From: an uncultured Clostridia bacterium
Lineage (GTDB): Bacteria > Bacillota > Clostridia > Christensenellales > Borkfalkiaceae
NCBI GenBank assembly: GCA_947626575.1
Contig: CANQSR010000002.1
Span: 124,001-188,000, forward strand
DNA: 64,000 nt
Direction of reading: 5' to 3'
Shown: in pieces, positions 46,108 to 54,452 of the stretch
Numbering within the stretch: position 1 is the stretch's first letter
Layout: every line of letters starts with the position of its first letter
The notes under the pieces: generated by a model
Told to the model about the DNA's origin: nothing
Database searches by the model: none
Seen by the model: only the letters and a program-made list of their open reading frames with translations
Translations under genes and position numbers: made by a program

Positions 46108-46977
46108 TTATCTATGCTTGCCGAGGAAGAACACCGCGAGCGTACCCGCCCCGGAGTGCGTTCCGATGACGGGGCCGATGGGCGCGGCGAAAATTTCGTG
46201 TCCGCCGAACTGCTTGGAAAGCAGCTTTTTCAGAAATTCCACGTCCTCTTCGCAATCGCCATGGCTGATAAAGACGGGGTCCTCCGGCTCCATCACGGAG
46301 AGCGTTTCCATCTTTTCGACGAGCGCGGAAATGGACTTCTTACGCCCCATCGCCTTGCCCACGGGGATGAGATGGCCCTCGCCGTCCACGTGCAAAACGG
46401 GCTTGATTTTGAGCATGGTACCCACGAACGCGGTCGTTGCGGAGACGCGCCCGCCGCGCTTCAAGTGGTAGAGATCCTCCACCGTGAAGTAATGGCAAAG
46501 TTTGGGTACGAGGCTTTCTATATACGCTTGGGTCTCCTCGATGCTTGCGCCGCTATCCGCCTTCTTCACGGCGTAATCGACGAGCAAGCCCTGTCCGAAG
46601 GAGGCGCAAAGCGAATCCACGACGCAAATTTTCCGCGCAGGATACTCCTCTTGAAGTTCCTTTGCCGCCGCCACGTAACTATTGTACGTCCCCGAAAGGC
46701 CTGAGGAAAAGGCGATCACGAGGACGTCCTCGCCCGCCCTGACGTGCGGCTCGAAGTGTGCGCGCGCCTGTGCGGGCGTTGCCTGAAAGGTCTTTGGCAT
46801 CGCCCCGCCGCGCAGACGCGCATAAAATTCTTTGACTTCCATCATCGGGTTCTCGTCGCCGCCGTAAGTTGCGCCGTCCAACGTGAAACCGAGCGGGATC
46901 TTTTCCACCCCATGCTCTTCATAGTAGGATTCGGGAAGGTCGCTCCCCGTATCCGTCATCAAGATAAACTGTCTCAT
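46108..46977 (-). CDS. DegV family fatty-acid-binding protein
   Basis: This complete 289-residue DegV protein opens M-T-D-T-G-S-D-L-P. F-S-S-G-L-S-G-T-Y-N-S near residue 90 lines the fatty-acid site. The second lobe has L-K-R-G-G-R-V and L-K-I-K-P-V-L and ends with H-S-G-A-G-T-L-A-V. The ATG at 46,977 follows AGGGGTGG. It is a paralogue of the truncated gene at the left edge and has its own promoter inside the end of minE. Confidence 0.93.
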   Translation of the reverse strand: MRQFILMTDTGSDLPESYYEEHGVEKIPLGFTLDGATYGGDENPMMEVKEFYARLRGGAMPKTFQATPAQARAHFEPHVRAGEDVLVIAFSSGLSGTYNSYVAAAKELQEEYPARKICVVDSLCASFGQGLLVDYAVKKADSGASIEETQAYIESLVPKLCHYFTVEDLYHLKRGGRVSATTAFVGTMLKIKPVLHVDGEGHLIPVGKAMGRKKSISALVEKMETLSVMEPEDPVFISHGDCEEDVEFLKKLLSKQFGGHEIFAAPIGPVIGTHSGAGTLAVFFLGKHR

Positions 46978-47001
46978 AGAACCACCCCTTGAAATATCCG
47001 T

Positions 47002-47031
47002 ATTATACCATAAAGGAGAGCAATTTGTCAA
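47002..47031 (-). promoter_or_regulatory. Promoter of degV
   Basis: TTGACA and TATAAT are 18 bp apart on the minus strand, beginning three bases after the minE stop. Confidence 0.82.
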
Positions 47032-47033
47032 CA

Positions 47034-47255
47034 TTATTTCAAAGTGCGGAAATTTTTTACGCGCACGATCCTGCATACAAAGACGACTTCCATCCCCCGC
47101 TTGCCTTCGCGCACCGCCAGCTCATAGCCGCCGTCCGTCTCGAAATATTCCTCCGCAACCCGCTTAAAATCGGCGAGGGCGGCGCGGTGCGGCGCTTCGC
47201 CGATGAGTTCCTTATCCCGTTCGAGGATGGTTTTGAGCCGCTCTTTTGCCTTCAT
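47034..47255 (-). CDS. minE: MinE-like cell division topological specificity factor
   Basis: This 73-residue protein directly follows minD, whose stop it overlaps by 4 bp (ATGA), with GGGGGCGG as ribosome site. A-K-E-R-L-K-T-I-L-E-R-D at its start matches the MinD-binding helix of MinE, and the C-terminal strands (E-L-A-V … E-V-V-F-V-C-R-I) match its dimer domain. It is at the short end for MinE. The call rests on pattern and position; minC is not adjacent. Confidence 0.72.
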   Translation of the reverse strand: MKAKERLKTILERDKELIGEAPHRAALADFKRVAEEYFETDGGYELAVREGKRGMEVVFVCRIVRVKNFRTLK

Positions 47256-47983
47256 TTCCGCCCCCATGCCGCAAAAATGCCGCGGCGCTCCTCTTTCTTG
47301 GGCGCAAGAAGCGCATCCGCAAGCAAACGGAACGCGCGCGACCGCTCGGAGACGTTTCCCGTAAGCAGCCGCTCCTCCTCATAGATGACGGCGGAAAGCG
47401 GAAGGCGGAGCGTGCGCGCGATCTCCTGCGGCGAGAGGACGTCCTCCCTGCGGGAAAAATCGCGGCGGACGCGGTTGACCACCAGCGACGTCTGCAAGCG
47501 GTAACTCTGCAAGATGCCGTTCAGGCGGTCGGCATCGCGCATGGCGGAGATCCCCGGCGTTGTGACGAGCAGAGCCTCCTCTGCGCACGAGAGCGCGCGG
47601 TGGACCCCCTCGCCGATGCCCGCGGGGCAATCGATGAGCAGAAAATCAAACTGCGGCGCGATGAGTTCGAGGATGAGCTTGACGCTCTGCGCCGAAATGT
47701 GACTATCGGGGATACGGTTGCTCGGCAGGCAATACAGCGTGGGATAGCGCGGATGCTTGACGAGCGCCTGCCGCGCGCGGCATTTGCCTTCCACGGCGTC
47801 GATGAGATCGTAAGAGGCAAGCTCCTCGATGCCCAACGCGACGTCGGCATTGTTGAGTCCGAAATCAAAATCGCACACTACCGTCCGATACCCCCGCCGC
47901 GCGAGCTGGACGGCCAGACTGCAACAGACCGTCGTCTTTCCGACGCCGCCCTTGCCCGACGTTATCACGATTTTTCTTGCCAT
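47252..47983 (-). CDS. minD: Septum site-determining protein MinD
   Basis: This 243-residue ParA/MinD ATPase has the deviant Walker A G-K-G-G-V-G-K-T-T at residues 10-18, switch D-F-D-F-G-L-N-N, and L-L-I-D-C-P-A-G-I. The C-terminal K-K-E-E-R-R-G-I-F-A-A-W looks like the amphipathic membrane-targeting helix. It positions the division site by membrane cycling with MinE. GGGAGGGCTT precedes the ATG. Confidence 0.93.
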   Translation of the reverse strand: MARKIVITSGKGGVGKTTVCCSLAVQLARRGYRTVVCDFDFGLNNADVALGIEELASYDLIDAVEGKCRARQALVKHPRYPTLYCLPSNRIPDSHISAQSVKLILELIAPQFDFLLIDCPAGIGEGVHRALSCAEEALLVTTPGISAMRDADRLNGILQSYRLQTSLVVNRVRRDFSRREDVLSPQEIARTLRLPLSAVIYEEERLLTGNVSERSRAFRLLADALLAPKKEERRGIFAAWGRK

Positions 47984-48091
47984 AAGCCCTCCCGCGCGCG
48001 CGTTTTTCCTCTATCTTAACGCGGCGCAGACGGAGGAATGCGGGAAACTTTGTCGAACGGATATGATTTATGACAACTATGCGGACGGCAT

Positions 48092-48122
48092 AAAAAAACC
48101 GGGGCCGAAGCCCCGATTTTTT
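48092..48122 (-). terminator. Terminator of the MarR-ABC-microORF unit
   Basis: CGGGGC/GCCCCG with a 4-nt loop is followed by seven T on the minus strand, beginning right at the stop of the 24-codon ORF. Confidence 0.9.
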
Positions 48123-48196
48123 TACTTGTTCATGAGGTCTTTGAGGTATTGTTCGTACTCTTCCTCGGTGAGTTTTTTGACTTTCTTCTTTGCCAT
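48122..48196 (-). CDS. 24-residue charged microprotein downstream of the ABC exporter
   Basis: Between the ABC gene (ending 48,251) and the terminator lies a 24-codon frame with a good GAGGTGA site six bases before the ATG. The peptide starts with a basic cluster (M-A-K-K-K-V-K-K), continues with L-T-E-E-E-Y-E-Q-Y-L and ends in M-N-K, an amphipathic helix pattern. I know no family for it. Its fit between the exporter and the terminator argues that it is translated. Confidence 0.65.
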   Translation of the reverse strand: MAKKKVKKLTEEEYEQYLKDLMNK

Positions 48197-48250
48197 ACGT
48201 CACCTCGCAGTGTTTGAGGGTAGTATGGCCCAACCGCATGCGGTTTATTC

Positions 48251-51200
48251 TCACTCGGTGCGAAGCGCGATGACGGGGTCCTTCTTGGCCGCCGCCTGCG
48301 CGGGGATGAGGCCGGATATGAGCGTGAGGACCACGCTGACGATGACCATGATGAACGCCGTGAGCGGAGGAAGCGATGCGATGCCCGCGATGCCGGAGAG
48401 CGAGAAGATGATCCAGCTGATGATCCAAGATAACAGATACGTCACGGCAATGCCGATGAGGCCCGCCGCAAGCCCGATGATGAAGGTCTCCGCGTTGAAG
48501 AGGTTGCGGATATCCTTCTTGCGGGCGCCGAGGCTCCTCAAAACGCCGATCTCCTTGACGCGCTCCACGACGGAGACATAGGTGATGATGCCGATCATGA
48601 CCGAGGAGACCACGAGGGAAATGGCCGTGAAGGCGACCAGCACATAGGTGATGACGTTGAGCATGGTCTGCACCATGCCCATGAGCAGGCCGACGCGGTC
48701 GGTATAGGTGATGGTCTCGGATTCGTCGTGGTCATCGTTCCACGCATCGAGGTAGGCCAGCACGTTTTCCTTGGCATCGAAATCGGCGGCATAGATCTTG
48801 ATATCGTTGGGCGCGCTGTTGCCGCCCAGATCCTGTATGACGCCCTCCGGCATCATCGTGTAATAGATCACGCCCTCGAAATTGTAGCCGAAGTCACCCG
48901 CATAGGGCGCAAGCTCCTTGCCGAGCGCGGCCGTAAGTTTTGCGCGGGGAACGTTGCCGTCGGCGTCCGCTTCGAGCGAGCGGCAGCTTTCAAGGATACT
49001 GTTCATAAGCAACGTTGCCTTTGCATTGTCGCCGCCGAACGCGTACGATGCGAACACGAGCGTCAGGATGCCGCTGTTGGTCTCGAAATAGGAGATGATC
49101 CCCTCCTTGCTTTCGGGGACGGGACCGACCATGGAGGACTCCAAAATATCCAGAAAAGCAGACCCCATCAGCGGCTCCTTATACTCCGCGAGGTTGAGCG
49201 CGTTATAGCTGTCATTCAGATGCTCCGCGGGAGAACGGTATGCCTTCATGCCGCCGATTTCAAGCGGGATCTCCGCCTCCTCGCTCGTGATCCATTTGAG
49301 GAGTTTGGAGTGTTCGGAGTTATACTTGATGTACTCCCCGACGGTCGCCTCGGTGAGATTGAGGCCCTCTTCGAGACAACCGTATGTAAAGTTGTCTTTG
49401 AGGCGCAGAATGCCTGAGATCTTGAACGGGATACCCTGCTCTTCGGTCGCGTCCATCTCGGTGCGCGTGCCGTGATATTCGAAGGGATACTCCGCCATCC
49501 CCGTCTTGCCCGTCTCCGCATAGAGCGCGTCGGAATAATAGAGAACATAGTTCTGCTCGAAGATACGGTCAAAGGGAAGCAGATTGACGGAATCCTCATC
49601 GCTCTCCGTCTCCCCGTCAACAAGTTCGACGGAGGTGGGCGCGGGAAGATCGCCGTCCGCATCTTCCAGACCTGCATTGAAGAGTTCGAGGAAGCGTTCT
49701 TCGGTGAGGAATCCGAGCTGGACGAGCGTCAGGTCCAGAACGGCGTTGTTCTCCCCCACCACGAGTACGGCTTCCTTCTCGTTTTCGGGGAAGCGGCCCG
49801 CCACGACGTCGTATTGCGAAAGCACATAGTCCCCGTAATCCTCGGATGCGAAATCCGAAGTGCCGGGCATCTTGTTGATGACGTCCGTAAAGAAATTCAC
49901 GAAGCGGAGAAGGCTCGTATATTGCGGGGCCTCTTCGATGAGTTCGTTGATCAGAAAGTTTTTGAGTTCTGTGACGGAATTATAGCGCACGGATACGGGA
50001 TCGCCCGTGACGCCGCCGCCCACCGTCATGGAGGTGAAGAGCGCATCGGCAAGTTCGAAGCCGTACGCATACTGCACCGCCGAGAACCATTCGGGATGAT
50101 CCTTCATCCCCGCCTCAACATAGGAGATATACTCGTCCGTGATGTTGTTCTGCACCGCAACGCCCTGCGCAAGCCCCGTCAGGAAGGAGTTGACGTACAC
50201 CTTATCGGAGACCTCGTCCATGGACGGCAGCTGTTGGGGTGAAGTGATGGCGGACATGACGGAAGTGACGTCGAGCGCCGTCTCGGAGACTTCGATGGGA
50301 TAATAGGAGAGCATATCCTCCTCGGTGTGGCGGATGTAGGTATTGAATCCGCTGGAAAGCGCGAGGACGAGGCAGACGCTGATGATGCCGATACTGCCCG
50401 CGACGGACGTGATGATCGTGCGCCCTTTCTTGGTGAGAAGGTTGCGCAAAGAGAGCGCGAGCGACGTCATATACCCCATCTTTGCCTGCGGCGCTCTCTG
50501 CTTCTTTTTCTTGGAAGAGACCGCGCCGGTGGGTACCATGTCCCCGATATAGGGGTTGGAATCGGCCTCGACGGCCCCGTCTTTGAGCCGCACGATGCGG
50601 GAGGCATACTCTTCGGCGAGGTCGGCATTGTGCGTGACCATGATGACCAGCCGCTCCCCTGCGATCTCCTTGATGAGTTCCATGACTTCCACGCTCGTCT
50701 TGGAATCCAGCGCGCCCGTGGGTTCATCCGCAAGCAGGATATCGGGGTCGTTGACGAGGGCGCGCGCGATGGCGACGCGCTGCATCTGGCCGCCCGAAAG
50801 CTGGTTGGGGCGCTTTTTGAGTTCGTTCGCGAGGCCGACGCGTTCGAGCGCCTTCTTGGCGCGCTCCCTGCGTTCGCCCTTCCCCACGCCCGCGATGGTG
50901 AGCGCAAGTTCGACGTTTTCGAGAACGGTCTGGTGCGGGATGAGGTTATAGGTCTGGAAAATGAAGCCGATGCGGTGGTTGCGGTAGACGTCCCAATCGC
51001 GGTCGCGGTATTTCTTCGTGGACTTGCCCTGAATGACGAGGTCGCCCGACGTATAGTGGTCGAGGCCGCCGATGATGTTGAGGAGGGTCGTCTTGCCGCA
51101 TCCGCTCTGGCCGAGGATGCAGACAAATTCGTTCTTTCTGAATTCAAGGCTGACGCCCTTCAAGGCGTGTACAACGCCCGAAGCGACCTTGTAGTCCTTT

Positions 51201-51523
51201 TTGATATCGGTGAGTTTGAGCATGGCGGGTGCGCCGTGTTCGGGCGTACCGTTTCTGGGATGTTTGGAGGGACGGGGCGCCGACGCCGCCTTGGAAGGTT
51301 GCGGCTGTTGCGGCTGTGCGGGCGCGGCCCCGCCGTTTTGCGGGGCGGACACGGTGCGCGCGGGCAGTCCGCAGGGCTGCTGCGGATATGCGCCGTAAGC
51401 GACGGGCGGTATCACATAGATCCCGCTGTGCTGCGCGTTGCCGTAAAGCACGGGCGAACCGCAATAGGGGCAAAAATTGCTCCCGTCTGCAAAATACCTG
51501 CCGCATTTCATACATTGTGCCAT
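48251..51523 (-). CDS. MacB/FtsX-type ABC exporter, ATPase and permease fused, with N-terminal zinc ribbon
   Basis: This 1,090-residue protein begins with a zinc ribbon (two C-x2-C knuckles in the first 21 residues) and a Pro/Gln/Ala linker to residue 98. The ATPase domain has Walker [10 protein letters not shown], signature L-S-G-G-Q and Walker [13 protein letters not shown]. The permease has one membrane helix near residue 370, a large extracytoplasmic region of about 500 residues, and three C-terminal helices (FtsX domain). This order is that of lipoprotein or peptide mechano-exporters. GAGGAG precedes the ATG. It is regulated by the adjacent MarR gene by inference. Confidence 0.92.
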   Translation of the reverse strand: MAQCMKCGRYFADGSNFCPYCGSPVLYGNAQHSGIYVIPPVAYGAYPQQPCGLPARTVSAPQNGGAAPAQPQQPQPSKAASAPRPSKHPRNGTPEHGAPAMLKLTDIKKDYKVASGVVHALKGVSLEFRKNEFVCILGQSGCGKTTLLNIIGGLDHYTSGDLVIQGKSTKKYRDRDWDVYRNHRIGFIFQTYNLIPHQTVLENVELALTIAGVGKGERRERAKKALERVGLANELKKRPNQLSGGQMQRVAIARALVNDPDILLADEPTGALDSKTSVEVMELIKEIAGERLVIMVTHNADLAEEYASRIVRLKDGAVEADSNPYIGDMVPTGAVSSKKKKQRAPQAKMGYMTSLALSLRNLLTKKGRTIITSVAGSIGIISVCLVLALSSGFNTYIRHTEEDMLSYYPIEVSETALDVTSVMSAITSPQQLPSMDEVSDKVYVNSFLTGLAQGVAVQNNITDEYISYVEAGMKDHPEWFSAVQYAYGFELADALFTSMTVGGGVTGDPVSVRYNSVTELKNFLINELIEEAPQYTSLLRFVNFFTDVINKMPGTSDFASEDYGDYVLSQYDVVAGRFPENEKEAVLVVGENNAVLDLTLVQLGFLTEERFLELFNAGLEDADGDLPAPTSVELVDGETESDEDSVNLLPFDRIFEQNYVLYYSDALYAETGKTGMAEYPFEYHGTRTEMDATEEQGIPFKISGILRLKDNFTYGCLEEGLNLTEATVGEYIKYNSEHSKLLKWITSEEAEIPLEIGGMKAYRSPAEHLNDSYNALNLAEYKEPLMGSAFLDILESSMVGPVPESKEGIISYFETNSGILTLVFASYAFGGDNAKATLLMNSILESCRSLEADADGNVPRAKLTAALGKELAPYAGDFGYNFEGVIYYTMMPEGVIQDLGGNSAPNDIKIYAADFDAKENVLAYLDAWNDDHDESETITYTDRVGLLMGMVQTMLNVITYVLVAFTAISLVVSSVMIGIITYVSVVERVKEIGVLRSLGARKKDIRNLFNAETFIIGLAAGLIGIAVTYLLSWIISWIIFSLSGIAGIASLPPLTAFIMVIVSVVLTLISGLIPAQAAAKKDPVIALRTE

Positions 51524-51582
51524 ATAATATATTTACTCCTCTTTGATGAAAGCCGTCTTACTCAATCTGCAAACCGTCTTGC

Positions 51583-52032
51583 TCAATTCTGCACCGCCGT
51601 GCGCGCACGGGAGAGCGCATCCGCAAATTCATCGTACACGGAAATGAGCAGTTTCATCTTTTCCGTTCCGAGTTCTTCCACCACCCGCTCCATGATGGCG
51701 TTCGCCTGTTTGCATTGCTCCTCGAAGATCCCGTAGCAACGGTCCGAAAGTTGGATATAGGCGATCTTGCGGTCGTTCGGCGCGGCGACGCGCTTGACGA
51801 TATCCTGTTTTTCGAGCTTGGTGACGATCTGCGAGACGGCAGACCGCGTGACGCCGAGACGGCGCGAAAGCTCGGAGGAAATGATCCCGTTCCCCTTTTC
51901 ATGCTCCATGACAATCTCACGGACGAGACGGAATTCTGTTTTGGAGAGCTTCGCCGCATCCGAAAAAAGATTGAGATCCTCCATATCTTTCAGCGTTTGA
52001 AATAGTTTCAGAAGATATTCATTGATTTCCAT
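51583..52032 (-). CDS. MarR family transcriptional regulator
   Basis: This 149-residue winged-helix regulator has a recognition helix in S-R-R-L-G-V-T-R-S-A-V-S-Q-I-V and the wing A-A-P-N-D-R-K, both typical of MarR. AAGGAGGGGATCT precedes the ATG at 52,032. It lies 59 bases upstream of the ABC exporter on the same strand with its own promoter. It probably represses this unit and responds to an exported compound. Confidence 0.9.
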   Translation of the reverse strand: MEINEYLLKLFQTLKDMEDLNLFSDAAKLSKTEFRLVREIVMEHEKGNGIISSELSRRLGVTRSAVSQIVTKLEKQDIVKRVAAPNDRKIAYIQLSDRCYGIFEEQCKQANAIMERVVEELGTEKMKLLISVYDEFADALSRARTAVQN

Positions 52033-52103
52033 AGATCCCCTCCTTTTCGGATATTTTACAGGATGCACGCAGAATGCGGGCCTGCCGCATTTTGAATATC
52101 CAA

Positions 52104-52132
52104 ATTATACCCAAATCGCTTAGCAAAGTCAA
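52104..52132 (-). promoter_or_regulatory. Promoter of the MarR-ABC unit
   Basis: TTGACT and TATAAT are 17 bp apart on the minus strand. GGATATT just after the start and AATATCC near the ribosome site could pair in the leader. Confidence 0.8.
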
Positions 52133-52166
52133 CAAAATGACCGTACAAAAGCGTAATATTCACAAT

Positions 52167-53330
52167 TTATTCACATGCGTCATCCGTATGCGGGCGCGGA
52201 GCGTCCTCCGCCGGCGAAGGTTTCTTGCCGAAATAGGCCAAAAGCGAGCATTTGAGGTCGGCATTGTAGAGGATGCGCTTTTTATCGGGCCGCCCGAAGG
52301 CGCGGTCCATGCCCCCGTAAGCCGTGAGGATATAGGCGCTCCAATCGGGGAGCGCGCGGAACATTTGATGAAAATCACGGTAGAGCGGGAAGAGGTCCTC
52401 CCCTCTCTGCATGCGTTCCCCGTAGGGCGGGTTGGAAATGAGAACGCCGCAACGCTCCTGCGCCGTGAAGCGGCGCGCATCCCCCACCGAAAAGGAGATA
52501 TCCTGCACAACGCCCGCCCGCCGCGCGTGTTCTCTTGCGATGTCCACCGCGCGGGCCGAGATATCCGCGGCATAGACGGGCGCAACGGGTCCGCGGTATT
52601 CCAAGCTCTCCGCCTCCGAACGGGCCGCATCCAATACGCCCTTGGGCGTGCATTTCCAATGGGCGAAGTCGAAATCCCGCGCCTTGCCGGGGGCGATGTT
52701 TCTCGCATACATGGCCGCCTCGACGGCAATGGTCCCGCTTCCGCAGAAGGGGTCGGCAAACGCCTTGCCGCGGTGGTAAAACGAATCCTCGACGATGGCG
52801 GCCGCCGTCGTCTCGCGGAGGGGCGCATCATAGGTCAGCACGCGGTATCCGCGCTTATGCAGTCCGTCGCCCGAAGTATCCAGCGTGAGCGTTGCGATGT
52901 CGCCGAAGACGGAAAATCCCACGACGGCGCGCTCCCCCCTCTCATCCAACGTATGCACGAAAAGGCGCTCTTTGAGACGGTCCACGATTGCTTTTTTCAC
53001 GACGCCGCCCGCCGCCTTCACCGCGCCGAGCTTGCTTTGAAAACTCTTGCCGTCGATCAGAATGCGGGCATGCGCGGTGAGATACTCCTCCCACGGAAGC
53101 GCGCGCACGCCCTCATAGAGCGCATCGAACGTCTCCGCGGGGAAGCGGCCGATTTCGATCAGAACGCGCTCGCCGCCGCGCAAAAATACATTGAGACGGG
53201 CGACTGTATCCCAGCCGCCCGAAAGTTCTATCCGACCGCGTATCGCGGGGGCATGTCCGAGATCCATGCGCAAGATCTCGCGTTTGACCGCGGCTTCGAT
53301 GCCCGTTGCCACGGCAATTTGCAGCTTCAT
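52167..53330 (-). CDS. THUMP-domain RNA methyltransferase (YpsC/RlmL-like)
   Basis: This 387-residue protein has an N-terminal THUMP RNA-binding domain (residues 1-165), then a Rossmann methyltransferase. G-D-G-L-H-K-R-G-Y-R marks the junction, D-P-F-C-G-S-G-T-I the SAM loop and S-N-P-P-Y-G-E-R-M the base-methylation motif. It most resembles 23S rRNA m2G methyltransferases. I chose the ATG at 53,330 with CGGAGGAAAAA. It follows the CNNM gene. Confidence 0.9.
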   Translation of the reverse strand: MKLQIAVATGIEAAVKREILRMDLGHAPAIRGRIELSGGWDTVARLNVFLRGGERVLIEIGRFPAETFDALYEGVRALPWEEYLTAHARILIDGKSFQSKLGAVKAAGGVVKKAIVDRLKERLFVHTLDERGERAVVGFSVFGDIATLTLDTSGDGLHKRGYRVLTYDAPLRETTAAAIVEDSFYHRGKAFADPFCGSGTIAVEAAMYARNIAPGKARDFDFAHWKCTPKGVLDAARSEAESLEYRGPVAPVYAADISARAVDIAREHARRAGVVQDISFSVGDARRFTAQERCGVLISNPPYGERMQRGEDLFPLYRDFHQMFRALPDWSAYILTAYGGMDRAFGRPDKKRILYNADLKCSLLAYFGKKPSPAEDAPRPHTDDACE

Positions 53331-53347
53331 TTTTTCCTCCGTTGCGG

Positions 53348-54412
53348 TCATTCCTCCGTTTCGTCCACCGACTCCGCATCCACGGGTTCGGGAACAAACG
53401 GATGGATGGGTTCGGTATCCGGCGTAAGGTCGTATTTGTCGTCGATGTCGCCGCCCAAAAGTTCCTCGATCATATCCTCGCGGGTGATGAGGCCGAGTGC
53501 GTTGCCCTCGGAGCCGACGATCACCATGTGTTCGCGCATCGTCTGCATCCGTTTCATGAGATCGGAGACCTTCTCGTCCGTCGTCGTATAGGACATGGGA
53601 CGGATGATGTTCCCGAAATCCCTGCGGCCCGCGAGCAGGTTTTCATAGAAGTCGGCGCGGTACAATACGCCGATGATGTTTTGCTTGGTGCCTTTATAGA
53701 TGGGCAGGCGCGAAAAGTTGGTCTCGCGGAAGATCTTATAGATGAGGCGGGAACTATCGCGCACCTCGGCGAGGACTACCCTATCGAGCGGGATCATGCA
53801 GGAACCGACGTGCAATTCGTCGTAGCGCAGGGTGCGCTTGATGAGTTCATGCTCGGTGTCGTTCAAAACGCCCTCCTCGCGGACGTCGGAGACCAGCATC
53901 TTGAACTCTTCCTCGGTGTATTTCTTTTTCTTCTTATCCAGCCCGAAGATGAGGAACAGGAGCTTCTTCCACCAGCCGAACAGATAGGAAAGCGGCCAGA
54001 AGAGGATGGTGAACACGAACAGCGGATAGGCCATGAAACAGGCGAAATTTTCAGGCTCCTCTTTCGCGAGCGTCTTGGGCGTGATCTCGCCGAAGATGAG
54101 AACGACGACGGTGAGGGCCACCGTCGAGACCGTGGGGCCGAGGTCCCCGCCGATCAATTTTGTAAACAATACGGTGGCGATAGTCGCCGCCGCAATGTTT
54201 ACGATATTATTCCCGATGAGAAGCGTTGTGAGGACTTTATTATAGTCCTCGCTCATGGAGAGCGCGAGGCGCGCCGTCGGACGCTTTTGGGCATAACGGC
54301 GCATCCGCACCGTGCTGAACCCCGTATAGGCCGTCTCCGTAGCCGAAAAACAGCCTGAGAGAAAGATGAGTATGATGAGTGCGACCAACAATCCTATGTC
54401 GCTACTGTCCAT
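53348..54412 (-). CDS. CNNM/CBS-domain membrane protein (HlyC/CorC family), lacking the C-terminal CorC domain
   Basis: This 354-residue protein has four hydrophobic segments in an N-terminal CNNM domain (G-C-F-S-A-T-E-T-A and I-F-G-E-I-T-P-K-T), then two CBS domains (residues 200-325) and a Pro/Glu-rich acidic tail. Relatives of about 430 residues carry a further CorC/HlyC domain that is absent here. A role in magnesium or cobalt efflux is known for the family and inferred here. Confidence 0.88.
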   Translation of the reverse strand: MDSSDIGLLVALIILIFLSGCFSATETAYTGFSTVRMRRYAQKRPTARLALSMSEDYNKVLTTLLIGNNIVNIAAATIATVLFTKLIGGDLGPTVSTVALTVVVLIFGEITPKTLAKEEPENFACFMAYPLFVFTILFWPLSYLFGWWKKLLFLIFGLDKKKKKYTEEEFKMLVSDVREEGVLNDTEHELIKRTLRYDELHVGSCMIPLDRVVLAEVRDSSRLIYKIFRETNFSRLPIYKGTKQNIIGVLYRADFYENLLAGRRDFGNIIRPMSYTTTDEKVSDLMKRMQTMREHMVIVGSEGNALGLITREDMIEELLGGDIDDKYDLTPDTEPIHPFVPEPVDAESVDETEE

Positions 54413-54452
54413 GGAAAAACAGATCCTCCAAAGCGGCTTCCGCCGTTATTTT

